Assembly: GCA_018644665.1 (NCBI GenBank)
Contig: JABGQA010000096.1
Span: forward strand, 62,001 to 126,000
Length of the DNA stretch: 64,000 nucleotides
Origin: Candidatus Poribacteria bacterium
GTDB taxonomy: Bacteria > Poribacteria > WGA-4E > GCA-2687025
Direction of reading: 5' to 3'
The notes beneath the pieces were generated by a model, which searched no databases, had not been told where the DNA came from, and saw nothing but the letters and a program-made list of their open reading frames with translations. A program made the translations under genes and the position numbers. Position 1 is the stretch's first letter, and the number at the start of each line of letters is the position of its first letter. This document shows, one piece after another, positions 58,914 through 64,000 of this stretch.

Positions 58914-58919
58914 TATACT
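58914..58919 (+). promoter_or_regulatory. -10-like TATACT before the pectate-lyase-like gene
   Basis: CCTATACTCGGC, 75 bases before the ATG at 58995. No clear -35. Confidence 0.35.
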
Positions 58920-58994
58920 CGGCTCACGAGTGGGGGCGCCTACTGTATGTGTTCCGCCCCGCGGGCTTCGACCCTTTCTCACGGAAATGGGCAG

Positions 58995-60269
58995 ATGATG
59001 AGAGTCATGGCGTGGATCGGGGTCACACTCCTGGCCGTGAGTCCGGCCGTGATGGCGCAGGACGCCGGGCTCTTGGCGTTCCCGGGCGCGGAGGGATTCG
59101 GGCGATACGCAAAGGGTGGGCGCGGCGGCGCCGTGCTGTTCGTCACGAACCTGTCAGACTACCGGCCCGGCGAGGAGGTCATTCCCGGGAGCCTGCGCGC
59201 GGCGGTCGAGGCGGAGGGCGCCCGCACTGTCGTGTTCCGCGTTTCCGGGACGATCGAACTCAAGGGCACGCTGTCGATCCGCGAACCGTACATCACCGTC
59301 GCAGGTCAGACCGCGCCGGGTGACGGCATCTGCGTCAGGAACTACGGCGTCAGCGTGCAGACCCATGACGTCATCGTGCGACACATCCGGTGTCGGCCCG
59401 GCGACGAGGTCGGACGACTGCCGGAATACGCTGAGAGGGGGTGGTCCACGGACGCGCTGTCCCTGAGCGGCGCGGCGCGCGACGTCATCCTCGACCACTG
59501 CTCGACGAGTTGGGCGAACGACGAGGTTCTGTCCGTATCGGGAGCGGGCATCACCGGGGTCACCGTCCAGTGGTGCATCATCAGCGAGAGCCTGAACGCG
59601 AGCACGCACCACAAGGGCTCGCACGGGTATGGGTCGCTCATCCGCACGAACGGCACGGTCTCGTTCCACCACAACCTGTACGCGTTCCACAGTTCGCGCT
59701 CGCCGAGGCCGGGCACGTACGGCGACGGGTCGATCCTGTTCGACTTCCGCAATAACGTGATGCACGCCGGCGGCCAGGGCTACTCCGCGGACGATCCTGT
59801 CCGCATGAACTTCGTCGCGAACTACCACCCGACGACACCCTTCAGCGCGAACCCGGCGACGACCTACTACGCCGACAGCAACTTTGGCGACATCACCGGC
59901 GACGGCGCCGTCCCCGCGGCGTATGCGGTCGCGCCCGTCGTCACGACGACCGCGAGCGAGGCGTACACCGCGGTGCTGGACGCCGCCGGGGCCGTCTTGC
60001 CGGCCCGCGATGCCGTCGACGCGCGCGTGGTCGATCTGGTGCGCAAGGGAGTCGAAACTCAGGTCGACTCGGCGGAGGAAGTAGGCGGATGGCCGACGCT
60101 ACACGCCACGGCTAGCCCGGCGGACTCGGACGACGATGGGATGCCGGACGGGTGGGAAGTCCTCCATGCCCTCGACCCAGACGCGCCGGACAGCAACGCT
60201 GACTCCGACTCCGACGGGTATACGAACCTGGAGGAGTTCCTCAACGGCACAGACCCCACGCGCCCGTAG
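58995..60269 (+). CDS. Secreted pectate-lyase-like beta-helix protein
   Basis: 424 residues from ATG 58995 (58998 possible), starting a signal peptide (MAWIGVTLLAVSPAVMAQ). The mature part opens with LLAFPGAEGFGRYAKGGRGG, the PL1-type entry, and continues with beta-helix rungs (RTVVFRVSGTIELKG, YITVAGQTAPGDGI, VILDHCSTSWANDEVLSVSG, VSFHHNLYAFHSSRSPRPG). The C-terminus carries thrombospondin type 3-like calcium motifs (DSDDDGMPDGWE, DSDSDGYTNLEEFLNGTDP). Probable pectin or polyuronate binding or cleavage; catalytic residues not assigned. Confidence 0.85.
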   Translation: MMRVMAWIGVTLLAVSPAVMAQDAGLLAFPGAEGFGRYAKGGRGGAVLFVTNLSDYRPGEEVIPGSLRAAVEAEGARTVVFRVSGTIELKGTLSIREPYITVAGQTAPGDGICVRNYGVSVQTHDVIVRHIRCRPGDEVGRLPEYAERGWSTDALSLSGAARDVILDHCSTSWANDEVLSVSGAGITGVTVQWCIISESLNASTHHKGSHGYGSLIRTNGTVSFHHNLYAFHSSRSPRPGTYGDGSILFDFRNNVMHAGGQGYSADDPVRMNFVANYHPTTPFSANPATTYYADSNFGDITGDGAVPAAYAVAPVVTTTASEAYTAVLDAAGAVLPARDAVDARVVDLVRKGVETQVDSAEEVGGWPTLHATASPADSDDDGMPDGWEVLHALDPDAPDSNADSDSDGYTNLEEFLNGTDPTRP

Positions 60270-60306
60270 CTCGGGACCCAGCTTCGCGCACAACGGAAGA
60301 GAGCAG

Positions 60307-61110
60307 ATGGCCGAACCAGAGAACGACGACGGCGGGAGCAAGCGTAGCGCGCCCAGGTGGCTGATCGTCGTAGCGGTCGCGCCCGTCGCCGTCGCGCTGG
60401 TTCGGCTGGCGCTCCCTGGCCTCGTGGCGGCGATCGTGAGGGTAGTGGCGGCGTCGCTCTCGCCCATCGCCGCCGTCGTGGTCGGCTATCGTGACTGGCT
60501 CGCCGCATCTACCGTTGCCTTAGGGCCGTGGGTCGAATCGCTGGGGCCGTGGGGCCCGGTGGCGTTCGTGGGCGCGTACATCCTGCTCACCACGTTCGCG
60601 TCGCCGATGTGGCCGCTCACCGTGCTGTCGGGAGTGCTGTTCGGCCCGGTCGTTGGCGTGTTGTTGGCCAGCGTGGCGTCGACGCTCGCCGCGAGCGCCG
60701 GCATGCTAGGCGCCCGGTATGTCGCGCGCGGCTTCGTCGCCAAGCGCCTGGGAAGCAGCCGCCACTTCACGCGATTGAACGCGCTCATCGAGGCACACGG
60801 GGTCGCTGTCGTCGCGTTCACGCGTCTCGTACCCCTGTTCCCGTTCAGCCCTCTCAATCTCGCGTTCGGTCTGACGCCCGTTCCGGCGACGACGTACATC
60901 TTCTGGTCGTGGCTGTGCATGCTGCCGACCACGGTCATCTACGTCGTGGGCGGCGGCACGCTGAAGGTGGCCATCGCCGAAGGCCGTGTGCCGTGGCCGC
61001 CCATCGCGGTGGCCGTTGCCGTGGCGGTGGCGCTCGCCGTCGTCGTGCGCGCCATTCGCCGCAAGATGGCCGCCGAGGAAGCGGCTACGCTGGATGGCGA
61101 TGACGGCTAG
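60307..61110 (+). CDS. TVP38/TMEM64 (VTT-domain) membrane protein
   Basis: 267 residues from the ATG at 60307 (GGAAGAG upstream). Five to six membrane helices. The VTT/DedA signature is seen in WPLTVLSGVLFGPVVGVLLA and FTRLVPLFPFSPLNLAFGLT. Family members affect lipid scrambling and envelope homeostasis. Its TAG stop shares CTAG with the stop of the convergent downstream gene. Confidence 0.85.
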   Translation: MAEPENDDGGSKRSAPRWLIVVAVAPVAVALVRLALPGLVAAIVRVVAASLSPIAAVVVGYRDWLAASTVALGPWVESLGPWGPVAFVGAYILLTTFASPMWPLTVLSGVLFGPVVGVLLASVASTLAASAGMLGARYVARGFVAKRLGSSRHFTRLNALIEAHGVAVVAFTRLVPLFPFSPLNLAFGLTPVPATTYIFWSWLCMLPTTVIYVVGGGTLKVAIAEGRVPWPPIAVAVAVAVALAVVVRAIRRKMAAEEAATLDGDDG

Positions 61111-62147
61111 ACCGACGCGCGTCGCGCTCCACGGACAAGGCTCACGCCCGTCAGCAGGAATCCCAGCGGCGTCCAGATGACGAAGTTCGCCACGACGGGC
61201 GCAAAGATGGCGGGGCGCCCGGTCAACGGCGATAGGATCATACCCACAGCCAGGACCGACGCGAACCCGACGAGCACCGACCGCATCTCCCGGCGCAGCG
61301 TGTCCCGAGGCACGGTCGGCACCGGCTCCCTCCGGCGGTGGCGCCTCAGCCCAACGATCACGATCGCGTAGAAGACGAACGTCAGAAGCTGCACCGGAAC
61401 CGACGGGCGTCCGGCCGGCATCAGGAACACGTACGTGAGGCCGTAGAGCGCCGCCAGATAGACGCACAGACCGACGAACCCCTTCGCGCGGAACGCGACG
61501 ATGTCCACGCCATCCGACGCTGCCAGACCCGGCCGCGCCAGACGCGAGACCAATACGAGCAGCGCGAGCACGATCGCCAGGTTGGCCGCCAGGTGCACCG
61601 GCCCACCCGAGTTCATCGCCAGCACGATGCCGAACGACGCGATGAGGTAGACGCGCACGCCTCGCGCCAGTCGGGCGCGCGACGTGAGCCACGCAAGGTC
61701 GGGGAACACGCGCCGCAGCGGCGGACAGAGCAGACACGCGACGGCCAGCGGGAGGATGAACGCGGCGACGGGGTGGAAGATGAACACCATCGAGATCTCC
61801 GAGAACCCGTAAGGGCCGATGGAGCCCATGACGAACTTCCCGTCGCCGCCGTACCCGTGCCAGATGACCTTGGTGATCCACGATTCGTACAGCCCGAACA
61901 ACACTCCCCACAGGTAGAGCGAGGAGAACGACGTCCTACCGGTCCGAACGGCGAGCGTCGTGAACAGGAAGAAGTGCGCGAAGTAGAGCCAATACGTGAC
62001 GATCCACGTCCATGGATGCCAGAGACCGACTTTGACGGACGCGCCCGAGAACACCTCGGTGCATATCAGCACCACCAGGCCGATTAGCAGGCGTGGGAGC
62101 ACGATGCTGCCGCGTCGGCGCACGGGCGGAGCACCGGCTCCCGGCAT
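61107..62147 (-). CDS. Polytopic membrane protein, unknown
   Basis: 346 residues from the ATG at 62147. A start at 62249 is possible, but a TATGCT -10-like element at 62255-62260 would leave no leader. Nine or ten hydrophobic segments with conserved-looking loops (WHPWTWIVTYWLYFAHFFLF, LYESWITKVIWHGYGGDGK, GPYGFSEISMVFIFHP). No family recognised. Convergent with the VTT protein gene; the two stop codons overlap. Confidence 0.65.
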   Translation of the reverse strand: MPGAGAPPVRRRGSIVLPRLLIGLVVLICTEVFSGASVKVGLWHPWTWIVTYWLYFAHFFLFTTLAVRTGRTSFSSLYLWGVLFGLYESWITKVIWHGYGGDGKFVMGSIGPYGFSEISMVFIFHPVAAFILPLAVACLLCPPLRRVFPDLAWLTSRARLARGVRVYLIASFGIVLAMNSGGPVHLAANLAIVLALLVLVSRLARPGLAASDGVDIVAFRAKGFVGLCVYLAALYGLTYVFLMPAGRPSVPVQLLTFVFYAIVIVGLRRHRRREPVPTVPRDTLRREMRSVLVGFASVLAVGMILSPLTGRPAIFAPVVANFVIWTPLGFLLTGVSLVRGARRASV

Positions 62148-62295
62148 GCGCTCTGACTCAACGTCCTGCGATGCGTCTATCGTCCGCACAGCGCCCTTGT
62201 TCCTTCCATGTCGATCCCGGCTCGACTTGGCCGCAGCGATACCGTGCAAGGGATAGCATACGCGGCTTGCGTCTGCCCTGGCCCCGTGCCGGGGG

Positions 62296-62335
62296 ATGTC
62301 CCTCGTGCTATCTTATAGACGAACACGAGGGACAT
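62296..62335 (+). promoter_or_regulatory. 12-bp perfect inverted repeat around a -10-like element
   Basis: ATGTCCCTCGTG at 62296-62307 and CACGAGGGACAT at 62324-62335 are exact inverse copies. TATCTT (62309-62314) lies in the 16-base gap. A repressor bound to both arms would cover the core promoter of the discoidin-like lipoprotein gene. It could also be a hairpin in RNA. Confidence 0.5.
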
Positions 62336-62376
62336 AGCGCCCGTACCGCGGGCGGCAGAAGAGGAGTACCGGGTAG

Positions 62377-63219
62377 ATGAAGGTTCTGGGCGGCAGAATA
62401 CCTGCGTGGCCGGGGTATTGCGCCCTGGCGTGCGCGTTGGCGGCCGTGGTCGGGTGCTCTGGGGTTGGGGGAAACAAGGAGTTCCTGAATTACGCGCTGT
62501 ACGAATACGGCGCCGATGTCACCTCATCAGGCCAGGACGGCGAGCGCACCGCAGACAGCTTGATAAATGGCATAAGCGACTCTGCGGCATGGGAAGACGG
62601 TGAGGGCTGGGAATACACCTTCAAGCGCACTGAAACCCGCGAGCGCGGCGGGCAGAGCAGCGGGGGCGTCGAGAACCGCATCGCGCAGGGAAGCGCCTGG
62701 GCGCTCGTGAAATTCGCGGAGCCATCCGTCATCAACCGCGTCGTCGTGACCGCCTTGAACACCGAGGACATGCCGTTCGCCGGGTACAAGGGCGCCGAGT
62801 TGCAGGCGTACGACGCCCGCGACAGCTTCTCGCCGTGGAAGACGATTGCGCGGATCGACCAGGGCAAGGTCCTGGTGCCGGGGAGACAATCGGCGCCGTC
62901 CGGGCCGACGACGGTCTTCCGGTTCAATCCTGTCAAGGCAGAGCAGATCCGGTTCATGGTCTGGTCGATGCTGGACAGCAAGTCGCTGCAGCCGGAGGTC
63001 AACTACCAGGCGGAACAGGCAGCCACGCGCGACGCGCCCCGCCGCGACAACTACTACCGCATCACGCGCGGCCAGGAGACGACCGTTCGGCTGCTCGAGA
63101 TTGAGGCCACCGGCACCGAGGCGATCCAACTCGCCACGGCCCGGAAGCCCACGGCCGCCGAGAACATCCTATTGCAGGATCTCACCGGCGCTGCGCCAGC
63201 GGCCGCCGACACGCCGTAG
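62377..63219 (+). CDS. Discoidin (F5/8 type C)-like lipoprotein
   Basis: 280 residues. Lipoprotein signal with lipobox VVGC (Cys27). The mature part resembles a galactose-binding, discoidin-like domain (LINGISDSAAWEDGEGWEY, WALVKFAEPSVINRVVVTAL, RITRGQETTVRLLEIEATG), a fold that binds sugars or phospholipids. Surface-attached carbohydrate-binding protein is the best guess. Own promoter with a 12-bp inverted repeat. Confidence 0.75.
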   Translation: MKVLGGRIPAWPGYCALACALAAVVGCSGVGGNKEFLNYALYEYGADVTSSGQDGERTADSLINGISDSAAWEDGEGWEYTFKRTETRERGGQSSGGVENRIAQGSAWALVKFAEPSVINRVVVTALNTEDMPFAGYKGAELQAYDARDSFSPWKTIARIDQGKVLVPGRQSAPSGPTTVFRFNPVKAEQIRFMVWSMLDSKSLQPEVNYQAEQAATRDAPRRDNYYRITRGQETTVRLLEIEATGTEAIQLATARKPTAAENILLQDLTGAAPAAADTP

Positions 63220-63226
63220 CACGACA

Positions 63227-63253
63227 CGCGGCCCGTCGCGCGAGCGGGCCGCG
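63227..63253 (+). terminator. GC-rich hairpin after the lipoprotein gene
   Basis: CGCGGCCCG at 63227-63235 and CGGGCCGCG at 63245-63253, a 9-bp stem with a 9-base loop, eight bases past the stop. No T-run. Similar in style to the hairpin at 15178-15205. Confidence 0.5.
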
Positions 63254-63273
63254 CCTCCGCCTCCGAGGCGCGC

Positions 63274-63990
63274 GTGACCCCCTACCGACTCGTAGTGTTC
63301 GACATGGCCGGCACGACGGTGCATGACGACGGCGCCGTCGAGGCCGCGTTCCTGGCCGGCGCGGCCTCGACTGGGCTCCGGGCCGACCGCGGCGCCATCC
63401 ATGCGCGGCGCGGCCTCAGCAAGACACGCGTGTTCCGAGAGCTGTGGGCCCTCGACGGCGTGACCGACGAGGACGAACTCGTCCGCCGGGCAGATGCGTC
63501 TCATCATGCCTTCAAAGCGGCCCTCGAGGAGTGGGTTGAGACGCGCCCCGTCCGACCTACCGACGGCTGTCTCGACTGCTTCGCCAGGATGCGGGCCGAG
63601 GGCGTCCTCATCGCCCTGACGACAGGTTTCGACCGCAGCCTCACGGGCATCATCCTGCGTCGCCTCGGCTGGGACAGAGGGCTCGACGACGCTCGTGTTG
63701 GCGGCTCGGACTCGGTGATCCAGGCGTCGGTGTGCAGCGAAGATGTCGCGCAGGGGAGGCCGGCGCCGGACATGATCCGCCGCGCCATGGCGTTGTTGGA
63801 TGTTGGCGACGCGGAGCAGGTCGCGAAGGTCGGCGACACGCCGGCCGATCTCCAGGCCGGCCAGAACGCGAGGTGCGGTCGCGTATTCGCGGTCACGAAC
63901 GGCTCTCACACGGCGGCGCAACTCGCCGACCATCCGAACGACGGCCTCCTTGCCTCGCTAGCCGACCTGCCCTCCGCCCTCGGGAACTGA
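63274..63990 (+). CDS. Phosphonatase-like HAD hydrolase
   Basis: 238 residues with a GTG start at 63274 (GAGG upstream). HAD motif I FDMAGTTV has the catalytic nucleophile D10 with A12 in place of the usual second Asp, as in phosphonoacetaldehyde hydrolase and its relatives. Motif II (LTTGFDRS) and motif III region (GRPAPDMIRRAM) are present. KVGDTPADLQAG supplies motif IV. Likely hydrolyses a phosphonate or phosphate ester. Standalone; no phosphonate transport genes are nearby. Confidence 0.85.
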   Translation: MTPYRLVVFDMAGTTVHDDGAVEAAFLAGAASTGLRADRGAIHARRGLSKTRVFRELWALDGVTDEDELVRRADASHHAFKAALEEWVETRPVRPTDGCLDCFARMRAEGVLIALTTGFDRSLTGIILRRLGWDRGLDDARVGGSDSVIQASVCSEDVAQGRPAPDMIRRAMALLDVGDAEQVAKVGDTPADLQAGQNARCGRVFAVTNGSHTAAQLADHPNDGLLASLADLPSALGN

Positions 63991-64000
63991 CACGGCGCCC

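Overview
High-GC bacterial DNA, probably from a member or relative of Candidatus Poribacteria. This is inferred from gene content, not from a marker gene. Two secreted proteins end in the same tail, with a type I dockerin pair followed by a PNPFNPxTWIPF sorting-like domain. Phytanoyl-CoA-dioxygenase-like oxygenases, MocA dehydrogenases, enolase-superfamily enzymes, a sulfatase and several glycan-acting enzymes are scattered among them. No rRNA, tRNA, CRISPR array, phage or insertion sequence was found.

Layout. 1-5712: a methyltransferase, then a giant secreted repeat protein. 5756-9835 (+): a frameshifted Nudix/phosphotransferase gene, a lipoprotein, a CE15-like esterase and an oxygenase. 9839-18063 (-): three tandem small membrane/coiled-coil paralogues, a GNAT/propeller/P1-peptidase/MocA operon, a PQQ-like propeller and a lactonase with a small membrane protein. 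18315-24264: a GH5 enzyme, an oxygenase, a sulfatase and a pentapeptide protein. 24280-31596 (-): a tight five-gene run (radical SAM, subtilase, hydrolase-methyltransferase fusion, beta-helix protein, alcohol dehydrogenase). 31790-36351: an isomerase remnant, a CYTH protein, a Cys-rich secreted protein and a TonB receptor that may handle copper. 36934-41741 (-): a five-gene run headed by a membrane protein and an XRE regulator, with a three-site operator-like array upstream. 42186-44573: a frameshifted TolB-like propeller and an enolase-superfamily enzyme. 44574-45619: a gene-poor, apparently decayed stretch. 45620-53885: two histidine kinases, a GH51 arabinofuranosidase, an enolase-superfamily enzyme, an isochorismatase-like hydrolase and a BNR propeller. 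54001-57428: an ECF sigma factor fused to a membrane segment and an outer domain, then a structured leader with a terminator and a Fur-like palindrome ahead of an outer-membrane protein/cytochrome c pair. 57507-63990: MocA dehydrogenase, DUF3303-like protein, pectate-lyase-like protein, two membrane proteins, a discoidin-like lipoprotein behind a 12-bp inverted repeat, and a phosphonatase-like HAD hydrolase.

The content suggests a heterotroph processing sulfated and plant- or algal-type glycans at its surface: sulfatase, GH5, GH51, CE15-like esterase, pectate-lyase-like protein, MocA and enolase-superfamily sugar enzymes. Many genes share a TATACT-like -10 element about 35-75 bases before the start codon. 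Signs of decay or base-call error (two frameshifts near C4 runs, one internally deleted gene) are marked on the entries concerned.
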